Source: Candidatus Poseidoniia archaeon
GTDB lineage: Archaea > Thermoplasmatota > Poseidoniia > MGIII > CG-Epi1
Length of the DNA: 15,322 bases
Assembly (NCBI GenBank): GCA_022449705.1
Contig: JAKURS010000020.1
Coordinates: forward strand, 1 to 15,322
Reading direction: 5' to 3'
Shown: positions 5,968-13,914 of the stretch, one piece after another
Layout of the letters: every line of letters begins with the position of its first letter
Position numbering within the stretch: position 1 is the stretch's first letter
Position numbers and translations under genes: made by a program
The notes under the pieces: generated by a model
Databases searched by the model: none
What the model was told of the DNA's origin: nothing
The model's input: only the letters and a program-made list of their open reading frames with translations

Positions 5968-7800
5968 CTATTTGCGTGATGCGCGCCAGTGTCGCCAGCC
6001 ACTGCGCAACACCAAGAGCAGCAGCAGCGCCCCCACGGCTCCGAGCACCGGCTCCAGCCCCGCCTCGCGCAGCTGCTGTGGCAGCTCCCCCAGCCGCTCG
6101 CGCAGCTCTGCGAAACTATCTGCCTCGGCTGGGGCGGGAGCGCTGTTGTTGACGCGGATGGAGATTTCGGCGCTGGCGGTCAGGTTATTTTCGGCGTGGG
6201 CGGTCGCGGTGACGCGATAGTTGCCGTTCGACAGCGTCGCGGTGTCCCACTCGAGCGACCACGCTGTGAGGCCGTCAGCGACGCGCACATCGCCCGCAAT
6301 TTCCAGCTCGATCTGCTGTAGCCCATTGCCGGAGGCGCTGCCGCCGAAAGAGACACGCCCCGCCACCTCGGCGCCGTCGAAAGGGGTGTCGATTACCACC
6401 TCGACGATGCCACCCAGTACCGCCTGCACTCCGCGGAAGGCGTCGACCAGCCCCCAGCCCCAGTGCGTGTCGTAGTCGCTGCTCAGGTTCCGGTCGTGAG
6501 GCGTGCCGCGGCGCTCCGCCGCGTAGAGCATCGCCTGCTCCACCTCCATTGGCTTCGCGTCGGGCGCGGCGTCGAGCAGCAGCGCCGCGACGCCCGAGAT
6601 GTGCGGCGTTGCCATCGAGGTGCCGTCCTTCTCCTCCGAGCCGGTAGTGCCGGGGCCAAAGGTGTTGGCGCTGGCGGCTTCGATGCCGGTGCCGGGCGCC
6701 GTCAGCTCTGGTTTCAGCTCCTCGAGCCGGTTGTCATCGCCGTCGTCGAGCCGCGGCCCGTAGTTGCTGTAGCCGGCGATTTCGTCATCGCCGCGTGCGA
6801 CGCTGTCGCCGTCATCCGCCGCGCCGACCGTCAGCGCTAGGTCTGCCGACGCGGGGGAGGGAATACGGTTCTCGCCGTCGTTGCCCGCCGCTACCACCGC
6901 CACCAGCCCTGCCTCGACGGCACGATTGACCGTCTCCGCCTCGGCCGACTTGCCGTCGTCGTTGCCCGAGGCGGAGCCGAACGACATGGACAGGATGCGG
7001 ATGTTGAACTCGGCGCGGTGGTCAATGCACCACTCGATGCCCTCGATAGTGTAGCCGGCGTTGCTCACCCCCGCGTCGGTCATCACCTTCACATCGATGA
7101 GTCCCGCTCCCGGCGCGACACCCGTCAGCTCCCCGTCAGGGGGGTCACCCATGGCGGTCGCGGCGACGTGGGTGCCGTGCCCCTGTGTGTCGTCGGGATT
7201 GGTCTGCCCGTTGCCGTTATTGGGGTCGCCTAAGAGCGCTGTGGCGTCGTAGCCCGCAACGAACTTGCCCTGCAGTGCCTCATGGTCATCGTCTACCCCC
7301 GTATCGAGGATGGCGATGTTGACCCCGCTGCCGTCGTACCCTAGACCCCACGCATCCTGCTCGCGGTACTCATTGGAGGGACGCGCCTTCACGGCGCGCG
7401 CCGAGACGTCCAGGAACGGCACCATTGCGTTCTGCTGCTGCACCTGCACCACGCCGGGCAGCGCCTTCAGCACCAGCACCAGCTCGAGCGGCGCACGTGC
7501 GACCGCGAGCAGCTCGATATGGCGCGCGCGGTAGTCCACTGACACGAGCGCCTCCACCACCGCCACCTGCGTGTCGCTTGGTGGGTGGTCATAGATCAGG
7601 AACAATGGCACCTCCGCCGGCGCACCTCGCGCCAGCGCCGCATCGAGCCGGTCGTCGAGGCCATTGCCGTCGCCATCGCCCTGCCACCCCTGCCACCAGT
7701 CGCTGTGCGGACCGGGTGTGGGAGGTGGTTCATCCGGGACGGCGGCGGGGAGCTGTGGCGCCAGCAGCAGCAGTGCCAACGCCAAGGCCAGGAAGCGCAC
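5968..7800 (-). CDS. Secreted, membrane-anchored subtilisin-like (S8) serine protease
   Basis: This is a 610-residue extracellular peptidase. Residues 1-20 form a signal peptide (Leu/Ala-rich, ending PAA). A short Asp/Gly stretch, DGDGNGLDD (42-50), resembles a calcium loop. A propeptide-like region spans about 60-130. The S8 domain (about 150-460) has the full catalytic set: D166 in ILDTGVD, H208 in GHGTHVA, oxyanion N307 in AAGNDG and S395 in GTSMATPH. A beta-rich Ig-like domain follows (about 466-552, starting VVIDTPFDGAEVAG). A C-terminal hydrophobic helix (585-599) with a basic tail would anchor it to the membrane with the catalytic domain outside. The start is GTG 7800, placed about 24 bases after a TATA-like box. 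It is followed on the same strand by the enoyl-CoA hydratase gene and preceded by the giant surface protein, with a gap of only 37 bases. Confidence 0.95.
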   Translation of the reverse strand: MRFLALALALLLLAPQLPAAVPDEPPPTPGPHSDWWQGWQGDGDGNGLDDRLDAALARGAPAEVPLFLIYDHPPSDTQVAVVEALVSVDYRARHIELLAVARAPLELVLVLKALPGVVQVQQQNAMVPFLDVSARAVKARPSNEYREQDAWGLGYDGSGVNIAILDTGVDDDHEALQGKFVAGYDATALLGDPNNGNGQTNPDDTQGHGTHVAATAMGDPPDGELTGVAPGAGLIDVKVMTDAGVSNAGYTIEGIEWCIDHRAEFNIRILSMSFGSASGNDDGKSAEAETVNRAVEAGLVAVVAAGNDGENRIPSPASADLALTVGAADDGDSVARGDDEIAGYSNYGPRLDDGDDNRLEELKPELTAPGTGIEAASANTFGPGTTGSEEKDGTSMATPHISGVAALLLDAAPDAKPMEVEQAMLYAAERRGTPHDRNLSSDYDTHWGWGLVDAFRGVQAVLGGIVEVVIDTPFDGAEVAGRVSFGGSASGNGLQQIELEIAGDVRVADGLTAWSLEWDTATLSNGNYRVTATAHAENNLTASAEISIRVNNSAPAPAEADSFAELRERLGELPQQLREAGLEPVLGAVGALLLLLVLRSGWRHWRASRK

Positions 7801-7820
7801 GCGGCAGGGGAGCTGCGCGG

Positions 7821-7827
7821 CTATATG
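7821..7827 (-). promoter_or_regulatory. TATA box of the S8 protease gene
   Basis: Minus-strand CATATAG lies in the 37-base gap after the giant surface protein gene, with its centre 24 bases before GTG 7800. It supports GTG as a leaderless start and a promoter for the protease separate from the upstream gene. Confidence 0.5.
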
Positions 7828-7837
7828 GGACTGACGC

Positions 7838-10800
7838 TCAGTGCGGCGGCCGCCCGTAGGCGCCGCAGCCGGGGCAGTTCTCGTGGGCGCTGCCTTCGGG
7901 CGTGAAGATAGTCCCGCAGCCGAGGCACGCTAGATCCCCGCCGGCGCGCCCGAAAGGCGATTTATCGCCCGGTAGTGGTACGGCGGTCACTTGCTCTGGC
8001 GAAGTGCGGTGGCCCCACCACCAGGCGCCGCCTCCCAGCGCCGCCACCGCCAGCGCGACCACGACCAGTGGGAGCAGCGGCAGCTTATCCGTTTCCCCTG
8101 AGGGTGCAGCCGCTGCCGGCTCGACAACCGACAGGTCCAGCGTCGCCTCCGCCGGTGGCGCGGTCATGCCCATACGATCGACCGCGACGACGCGGTAGCG
8201 GTAGACGCTCCCCTCGGCGGGCGTGTCAAACAGGTATCCCTCGTCGGGGGCAAGCGTCGTCAGCAGCTCGTCGCTGGCGTTGCCGGCGGCGCGATAGATT
8301 TCGTACCCCACCACATCATCCGACGGTGAAGGCAGGAAGAGCAGGTTCACACCACCGCCGGCGACCCTGGTCACCTGTAGCCCGCGCGCCGGTTCCGGCG
8401 AGGAGCGGTCGACAAGCGTCGCGGCGTCGTAGCCGCTCCAGGTCACGCTCAGGGTTTCGCCCACGTCGGGAACGTACCCCTTTCTGCCGTCGCCGAAGTG
8501 GAGTGTGCCGGACGCGGCGTCAAGGTAATACGACTCAGGGAAGAGCGCGTCGGGGTCGGTCGCGAGCGAGAGCAGGCTGCCGCTGCCGCTACGCACCTCG
8601 ACCACTACCCCCAGCATGTCATTGACCGGCGGGAGCGGCAGCAGGAACCACTGGTCGGAGCTGCCGTTGCCGATGTAGCTACTGGTCAACTGCTCCCTGT
8701 CAGCCCAGTTTCCCGCCGCGTCGGCTGGCGTCAGCCGGAAGAAGTAGTGGTAGCCGTCATCGACAGTCAGATTGTACGGCTGCGAGAGGTTAAAGCTGCC
8801 GAGCGACAGCCACTCCCAGCTGGTACTCAGTTCCTGTCCCTCGCTGACTTTAGTGTATGTTAGTTCGTAGCTGACCATGTCCTGCGTCAGTCCGTCCGGT
8901 AGCAGTGTAATTTGCGTTGCCCCCGTCAGCGCGGGCTGCGGGTGCAACGTGCCCACCGGGGGAGTGGTGTCGATGATGACGGTATGCTCTGCCGCCGATC
9001 CACGGTTGCCCGCCTCGTCCGCTGCGATCACCCGGAAGCGGTACTCCCCGTCCTGCGGCGCGTAGAAGTCGTAGCGAGTATCGACCGTCCCGCTGCGGAG
9101 CGTTTGCCAGCCGCTGCCGTCGCCCACCAGCAGGTCGTAGCCCGCGACGTCACTCGCAATCGAGGACCAGCGCAGGTCAAGCGCCGACTGATTAAGCAGC
9201 ATCCCGTCCGACGTGGCAACCAGCTCGGCGGTGCCGGGCGGCGAGTAGCTGACGACCAGCTCGACCGGCGGCGCAGTCAGGTCGACGATCACCATGCGAT
9301 GGCACTCATCTTCGGCGTCCTGCCGATTACCATCGTCATCGATACCTTCAGCGTGGAAGCAGAAGCTGCGCCCGTCGACGCCTAAATCGAATTGCACTGC
9401 CTCCAGTTCGACCGCGAAGGCCCCCAGCTCGGCCCAATTAGCCGTGCCGTGCTCGTCATAGCCCTCAATCCAGTTTCCGTCGCCGTCGTGCGAGCGGTAC
9501 TCGATTACCACTGTGACGGTGTCGTTACCGAACTCTAACTCCCCATTCAGGGCTTTGTACCAATCAGCCACATACCATTCAATCGGGAAGATGGAGCTGT
9601 TTACCATTAGCCCTGTCTCGTTCAGGATGAATACCTGCGGCGGTAGATAGTCGGGTGGGACGTAGAGCCGCACTGCCAGGTTCACCCATTGCTCCAAGAC
9701 ATCGTCGCCGTCACGTGAAACAGCAGTGACATTGAGACCACCGAGTGCCCCCTCAATGATATCGGCTGCCAAGGATATGTTCAGGAACATGCTCCCTGTC
9801 TCGGAAACACCGACCGACAGTGAGGTGGTCCAGTTCAGGAGAGTGAAGTTAGTGGTGTCGTTCAGGCTCACCTGCACGTCGTAAGTATCGATGATGTTGC
9901 CCTGATTGTGCACCCAGATTTCCCAGGTGTAGAGCTCACCAGCATCAAGTTCCTTGTTGCTACTTGGTGCCTGAAGTTCGAATTTGTAGCTCGGCAGAAC
10001 CTCCATTTCCAGCTCCAGCGGCAGTGGGATGAAATCCCAGGCGGCAGAACGGGAGAAAACAGCCTCCATTTCCTCATCAAACCACTGGGTGTTCCCGGTT
10101 TCCCGCACTACAGATGCCAGGACGTTTTCACCCTCCTGCAGGAGTCCGGGCCCGAACGGGGTCTCGTCGTTCCAGTAATTGGCTGTATGGCCCTGGCCCT
10201 GCCGCATGTCATTGAATACTATCTGGCTGTTGAGGTAGTAGGTACCGTAGTTGTTTGCAGCAGTATTCAGGCTCAGGCTGCCTCCCTCGTAGGCCGAGAC
10301 ATCATCGATTGTGAAAATGTGGCGGAAGTAGGCGTAGCTGTTGCCCTGCCAGACGGTGTTATTGTCCACGTTGCCCACATCGCTATCCCCGAAGGGCGCC
10401 GGGTCAAGGGTCCAGTTGTCATCATAGTCGAATTCCAGTTCGGTCCAGCTGGTGTCGCATTCATAACCCGGGTCGTCCGGCTCATCGTTATCTGTACATT
10501 GGTAGAGCTGTGTACTGCTGCTGTTGGAGTGGGCCCACCACCATTCGGTATCGTTGTCGCGGCCACTCAGTACCACGATATTCCTGATTTCACTGTAGTA
10601 CTGGGACCTGGCACTCAGGGACATGGAGTAATTGCCAGCCAGGGTCTCCGAATCCGGGACTATGTCAAGGGTTACGTTACCACTCTCGCCAGGCTGGAGA
10701 TGAACCACGTTCGGGGTGATGGTTACGTCCCAGCTATTGTAGGCTCCTGAAATCTGGATGGTAAAGTTGTCCTCCACATCACCTTCGTTGGTGAGGTTCA

Positions 10801-11863
10801 GCTGGAAACTGATATTCTCACTCACATTTCCGGTTACGTGGCTCTCCATTACTGTGAGGTTATAGGCGTAAAAGCCAATGTGTATGACTCGCTCCAGGGT
10901 ATTGTTGTCCTCGTTGCTCTCCACGACGTCAGCATCGGCATCGGTCGTAGCGGTGAGGCTGTAGTCCCCGAGCGCCTCCGGGGTCCAGTAGAATATGTTC
11001 ACGGCTGTAGCGTCAGGCGCCAGTTCCGATACAGTGGCGTTGCCCAGTTCGTCACCCTCGATATCCAGCGTGACGTTGAAGTTCTCAGCGGTTTCGGTTC
11101 CCAGGTTTGAAGTAATTACCCTAAACCACAGGTCGTCACCGAGGATAATCGGTTTTTCTCTCCAGGACTGGACGTTGACCACGAGCTCGACATCAAGCCA
11201 CTGGTCAGCATCACCACCCCATGTGATATCATACCCCAGTACGGCAAGCACGTTAGTCCCATCCAGCAGCCAGTCCGGATTAGGCCCCGACTCGGAGCCC
11301 CCATCATAGGTCAACTCATTGTCCCAGTACGCAGCGTCGCCTTCGTAACAGCCACTGTGCTGCTGGTAAGAATAGCAGTTTCGAATAAGGTTCCCGTTCA
11401 GGTAGGCAATATAGTAGTTGTTGTGGGCCAGGTTCAGGGTCGCGCTGATTGCTTCATACTCATTACTGTAAGTAAATTGATGGCGGATTATGACATGGTC
11501 ATTCAATCCATCTTCTGTTTGCCAGATTGTCCCCGGACTGGCGCCAGCCTGGTCATCGTTACCGAAGGGCGCCGCTCCTGACCCCCAGCCCGAGTCGTCA
11601 AAATTCTTTTCAAACCAGCCGGTGGGGATACACCGCTGGCTACCACAGTCATCATCATCATCGTCGTAAAAATTGTATTTGTATTCGGTGTCGTCATCTC
11701 GACCACTCTGGACAATGGTTACAGGGTCCCCATTTTCGAAATCGTTCGTGTAGTCCAGGGAAGTAATTACCAGATCAGCTTCACCGGAAGCTCCGGAGGC
11801 AGCCAAGGAAAACAGGAACGCAAATACGAGCACGGCGAGTGAATTTCTGAAGAATTGGCGCAT
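7838..11863 (-). CDS. Giant secreted multi-domain surface protein with membrane anchor and cytosolic zinc ribbon
   Basis: This is a 1341-residue protein. Residues 1-27 are a signal peptide. A CARDB-like first strand (29-37, ADLVITSLD) is followed by a jelly-roll-like domain (53-234), the remaining CARDB-like part (236-330, ending in the typical VESNEDNNTL) and an Asn/Thr-rich beta domain (331-430). A second copy of the jelly-roll-like domain (433-610) follows, then another such beta domain (612-735), Ig-like and fibronectin-III-like domains (about 740-1065 and 1155-1245), a transmembrane helix (1261-1282) and a C-terminal zinc ribbon (C1313, C1316, C1330, C1333). Many N-x-S/T sequons suggest glycosylation. 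Cysteine pairs in the jelly-roll copies (73/78, 163/172, 456/469) may form disulfides. No catalytic motif was seen, so binding or adhesion is inferred. The N-terminal 60% is encoded by DNA with clearly lower GC than its surroundings. ATG 11863 has a ribosome binding site. Confidence 0.88.
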   Translation of the reverse strand: MRQFFRNSLAVLVFAFLFSLAASGASGEADLVITSLDYTNDFENGDPVTIVQSGRDDDTEYKYNFYDDDDDDCGSQRCIPTGWFEKNFDDSGWGSGAAPFGNDDQAGASPGTIWQTEDGLNDHVIIRHQFTYSNEYEAISATLNLAHNNYYIAYLNGNLIRNCYSYQQHSGCYEGDAAYWDNELTYDGGSESGPNPDWLLDGTNVLAVLGYDITWGGDADQWLDVELVVNVQSWREKPIILGDDLWFRVITSNLGTETAENFNVTLDIEGDELGNATVSELAPDATAVNIFYWTPEALGDYSLTATTDADADVVESNEDNNTLERVIHIGFYAYNLTVMESHVTGNVSENISFQLNLTNEGDVEDNFTIQISGAYNSWDVTITPNVVHLQPGESGNVTLDIVPDSETLAGNYSMSLSARSQYYSEIRNIVVLSGRDNDTEWWWAHSNSSSTQLYQCTDNDEPDDPGYECDTSWTELEFDYDDNWTLDPAPFGDSDVGNVDNNTVWQGNSYAYFRHIFTIDDVSAYEGGSLSLNTAANNYGTYYLNSQIVFNDMRQGQGHTANYWNDETPFGPGLLQEGENVLASVVRETGNTQWFDEEMEAVFSRSAAWDFIPLPLELEMEVLPSYKFELQAPSSNKELDAGELYTWEIWVHNQGNIIDTYDVQVSLNDTTNFTLLNWTTSLSVGVSETGSMFLNISLAADIIEGALGGLNVTAVSRDGDDVLEQWVNLAVRLYVPPDYLPPQVFILNETGLMVNSSIFPIEWYVADWYKALNGELEFGNDTVTVVIEYRSHDGDGNWIEGYDEHGTANWAELGAFAVELEAVQFDLGVDGRSFCFHAEGIDDDGNRQDAEDECHRMVIVDLTAPPVELVVSYSPPGTAELVATSDGMLLNQSALDLRWSSIASDVAGYDLLVGDGSGWQTLRSGTVDTRYDFYAPQDGEYRFRVIAADEAGNRGSAAEHTVIIDTTPPVGTLHPQPALTGATQITLLPDGLTQDMVSYELTYTKVSEGQELSTSWEWLSLGSFNLSQPYNLTVDDGYHYFFRLTPADAAGNWADREQLTSSYIGNGSSDQWFLLPLPPVNDMLGVVVEVRSGSGSLLSLATDPDALFPESYYLDAASGTLHFGDGRKGYVPDVGETLSVTWSGYDAATLVDRSSPEPARGLQVTRVAGGGVNLLFLPSPSDDVVGYEIYRAAGNASDELLTTLAPDEGYLFDTPAEGSVYRYRVVAVDRMGMTAPPAEATLDLSVVEPAAAAPSGETDKLPLLPLVVVALAVAALGGGAWWWGHRTSPEQVTAVPLPGDKSPFGRAGGDLACLGCGTIFTPEGSAHENCPGCGAYGRPPH
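10034..10567 (-). repeat. Second copy of the duplicated jelly-roll-like domain (residues 433-610)
   Basis: It begins SGRDNDTE and contains W..LEFDYDDNW, APFGDSDVG, NTVWQG, FRHIFTI, AANNYGTYYLNSQ, ANYWNDE, GENVLA and QWFDEEME. These match, in order, the elements of the copy at 11162-11707. The fold is inferred from resemblance to galactose-binding-like beta sandwiches. Confidence 0.75.
11162..11707 (-). repeat. First copy of the duplicated jelly-roll-like domain (residues 53-234)
   Basis: It begins SGRDDDTE and contains W..KNFDDSGW, APFGNDDQAG, GTIWQT, IRHQFTY, LAHNNYYIAYLNG, AAYWDNE, GTNVLA and QWLDVELV, in the same order as the copy at 10034-10567. The first 26 bases of the two copies differ at only about six positions. 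The Asp-rich YDDDDDDCG (66-74) may bind calcium. Confidence 0.75.
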
Positions 11864-11871
11864 GTGATATA

Positions 11872-11878
11872 ACCTTCC
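11872..11878 (-). promoter_or_regulatory. Shine-Dalgarno-like site of the giant surface protein gene
   Basis: Minus-strand GGAAGGT is a near match to GGAGGT and ends 8 bases before ATG 11863. Unlike most genes here, this one is set up for a leadered message. Confidence 0.45.
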
Positions 11879-11904
11879 CGGGGATTCGTGCAGGTTGACT
11901 GGGG

Positions 11905-11912
11905 GTTAAATT
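11905..11912. promoter_or_regulatory. AT-rich core between the giant gene and the MFS gene
   Basis: GTTAAATT (AATTTAAC on the minus strand) is the only AT-rich core in the 69-base divergent gap. Its centre is about 24.5 bases before GTG 11933 on the plus strand (leaderless). On the minus strand it predicts a start near 11883, leaving a leader of about 20 bases that includes the Shine-Dalgarno-like site. Confidence 0.4.
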
Positions 11913-11932
11913 GACTATGGGGTTGATTAGAA

Positions 11933-13288
11933 GTGCCCCCCGTCTGCGGGCCGGTGAAGCCACTCCATGTCCTGCTGATGACGATGTTCATCGATTTGGC
12001 GGGCTTCGCAATGTTCATCCCGCTACTGAATTACATCGTGGCGGAGCTGGGCGGTACCATCCTCACTGTGGGGTTGCTCATCACCGCCTTTTCGCTGGCT
12101 CAGTTCCTATGCCTGCCGGCGTGGGGGCGGTTGAGCGACCGCATCGGCCGCCGCCCTGTCATCATGCTTGGCCTCGGCGGCTCGGCGGTCGCGTACGCGG
12201 TGTTCGGGCTGGCCGACCCGGCGCTGGGGTTGAGCGACGACCGCCAGTTCCTGCTGGGGGTGCTGTTCCTGTCGCGCATCATGCTGGGGGTGATGAGCGC
12301 CAACTACGCCGCCGCGTACGCCTACATCGCGGACGTGACGCCGCCCGAAGAGCGCGCGCAGGGGATGGGGCTGCTGGGAGTGGCCTTCGGGCTGGGGTTC
12401 GTCTGCGGCCCGGCGCTGGGGGGGCTACTGGGCCAGTGGGGCTTCTGGCTGCCCGCATTTTTCGGCTCTGGGCTGGCGCTGCTGAACCTGTTCTGCGCTT
12501 GGCGCTGGCTGCCTGAGTCGCTCCCGCCAGACCACGTACCGCGGCCACGCGTCTCCCCTTCGGAGGCGCTGCGCGAGACGGTTGGTTACCTGCGGCAGCC
12601 GCGGCTGGGGCTGCTGCTGGTAATCTTCACGCTCTACCTGCTGGCGTTCTCGATAATCTTCGGCACCTTCGTCGAGTTCTCGAAGGAGCGCATTGGGCTG
12701 CCGGTGCGGCTCTCCGGGGTGCTGTTTGCCTACATGGGTGGTGTCAGCATCGTAACGCAGGGCTGCCTGGTCGGCCCCGCGGTGCGCAACTGGGGCGAAG
12801 CGTGGACCTCGCGCGCAGGGGCACTGCTGATGCTGTTAGGCATTGGCTATATCCCGTATACCTCCACCATCGAAGGCGTCGCGCTGGCGACGACTATATT
12901 CTCACTTGGCAGTGGCTTCATCCAGCCGACGCTGAGTGCGCTGATTTCCCGGTCCGTAAGTGCCCGGGAGCAGGGCGCAGTGATGGGGCTGAGCCAGTCG
13001 CTCGGCGCGCTCTCGCGCGCGGTGGGGCCACTGCTTGGCACCTCCATGTGGTCGGTCCTAGGCTACGCGGCGCCGTTCCGCCTCGCGTCGCTCACCTTCG
13101 CGCTTGTATTGGTGCTGATGCTGCAGGTGGGGCAGTCACATCGTGCAGTTGTACAGCAGAGCGCGCTGCTCTTCGCTGGTTTCAGCCTCGCGCTGTGGGT
13201 GATATCGCCCTCGGCGGAGCTGGACCGGCTGGCGCTGGTCGCGGCGGGAGTGGCATTGTTGGGCGCGCTACTGGCCCGGAAGCAGTAA
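11933..13288 (+). CDS. MFS transporter, TetA/DHA1-like multidrug or tetracycline exporter family
   Basis: This is a 451-residue inner membrane protein from GTG 11933; GTG 11954 is an alternative (444 residues). GTG 11933 is preferred because a TATA-like core lies 24-25 bases upstream. It has about 12 hydrophobic helices. The first contains FIDLAGFAMFIPLLNY with the acidic residue typical of DHA1 proton antiporters. Loop 2-3 has the MFS motif A (GRLSDRIGRR, residues 65-74). The segment LGVAFGLGFVCGPALGGLLG is the antiporter motif C in helix 5, preceded by IADVTPPEERAQGMG. A long hydrophilic central loop (SLPPDHVPRPRVSPSEALRETV) separates the halves. The substrate cannot be told from sequence; TetA-like proteins also export non-antibiotic compounds. 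Its 3' end overlaps the convergent HAD gene by 21 bases. Confidence 0.92.
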   Translation: MPPVCGPVKPLHVLLMTMFIDLAGFAMFIPLLNYIVAELGGTILTVGLLITAFSLAQFLCLPAWGRLSDRIGRRPVIMLGLGGSAVAYAVFGLADPALGLSDDRQFLLGVLFLSRIMLGVMSANYAAAYAYIADVTPPEERAQGMGLLGVAFGLGFVCGPALGGLLGQWGFWLPAFFGSGLALLNLFCAWRWLPESLPPDHVPRPRVSPSEALRETVGYLRQPRLGLLLVIFTLYLLAFSIIFGTFVEFSKERIGLPVRLSGVLFAYMGGVSIVTQGCLVGPAVRNWGEAWTSRAGALLMLLGIGYIPYTSTIEGVALATTIFSLGSGFIQPTLSALISRSVSAREQGAVMGLSQSLGALSRAVGPLLGTSMWSVLGYAAPFRLASLTFALVLVLMLQVGQSHRAVVQQSALLFAGFSLALWVISPSAELDRLALVAAGVALLGALLARKQ

Positions 13289-13912
13289 CTCCAGCAACCC
13301 GTCCAGTGTCTCGCTCGGCAGGTGGTGTGGCGCCGCTTCGATGACTCGCCCATCGCTGGTGTTGACCGCGACACTGGTGCCCGCCAGTGCGAACAGGTCC
13401 AGGTCAACGACTGTGTCGCCAACAGCCGCAACCTCGTCGCGGGAGACGCCGTGGCGCGCCATTACGTCACGCATCACGGATGCCTTGGCGTGGCCGCTAA
13501 CGTGTATTTTGGCCTGCAACCCCTGCGGGGTGTCAAAGAGCGGGTTGGCGTGCGCTTCCGCCATGTTCCACTCCGCCGCCAGCTTCTGCGCGAGGTAGTC
13601 GATGCCGCCGGAGATGATGGCGGTCACGACCCCTGCCGCGAGCAGACCAGCGACAGACTCGGCAGCGCCCGGCAGCGGTTCGGCCCTGTCAAGCGCGCGG
13701 TTGACCGTCGCTGCATCGACCGGCCCGCCGTTGGCGGCGGCCCACAGCTCCAGGTCTCTGGCGACGAACTCGGTGTCGCTCACCTCGTGTCGCAGGTAGC
13801 GCGCGAGCATCTCGCGGTTGTCGGTGCCAAAGTGGTCATGCAGCAGTTGCCACGACGACTTGGGACGTAACAGCGTCCCGTCCATGTCGAAGACCACGAG
13901 CTTCAGCGCCAT
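13268..13912 (-). CDS. HAD-superfamily (HAD-IB, phosphoserine-phosphatase-like) phosphatase
   Basis: This is a 214-residue cytosolic phosphohydrolase. Motif I is FDMDGTLL (nucleophile D9, acid/base D11), motif II is IISGG (S101), motif III is K143 in GHAKASV and motif IV is GDTVVDLDLF (D166, D170). The helical cap after motif I and the SGG sequence resemble phosphoserine phosphatase (SerB), but SerB usually has GDGANDL at motif IV and the cap lacks substrate residues I could confirm, so the substrate is uncertain. ATG 13912 follows the stop of the 98-residue gene after 2 bases, so the two are co-transcribed. It overlaps the convergent MFS gene by 21 bases at the 3' end. Confidence 0.88.
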   Translation of the reverse strand: MALKLVVFDMDGTLLRPKSSWQLLHDHFGTDNREMLARYLRHEVSDTEFVARDLELWAAANGGPVDAATVNRALDRAEPLPGAAESVAGLLAAGVVTAIISGGIDYLAQKLAAEWNMAEAHANPLFDTPQGLQAKIHVSGHAKASVMRDVMARHGVSRDEVAAVGDTVVDLDLFALAGTSVAVNTSDGRVIEAAPHHLPSETLDGLLELLLPGQ

Positions 13913-13914
13913 GG

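Noticed and set aside
9908..10750. Plus-strand frame of about 280 codons inside the giant gene
   Set aside because: It is fully antisense to duplicated, recognisable domains and has no promoter or motif of its own.
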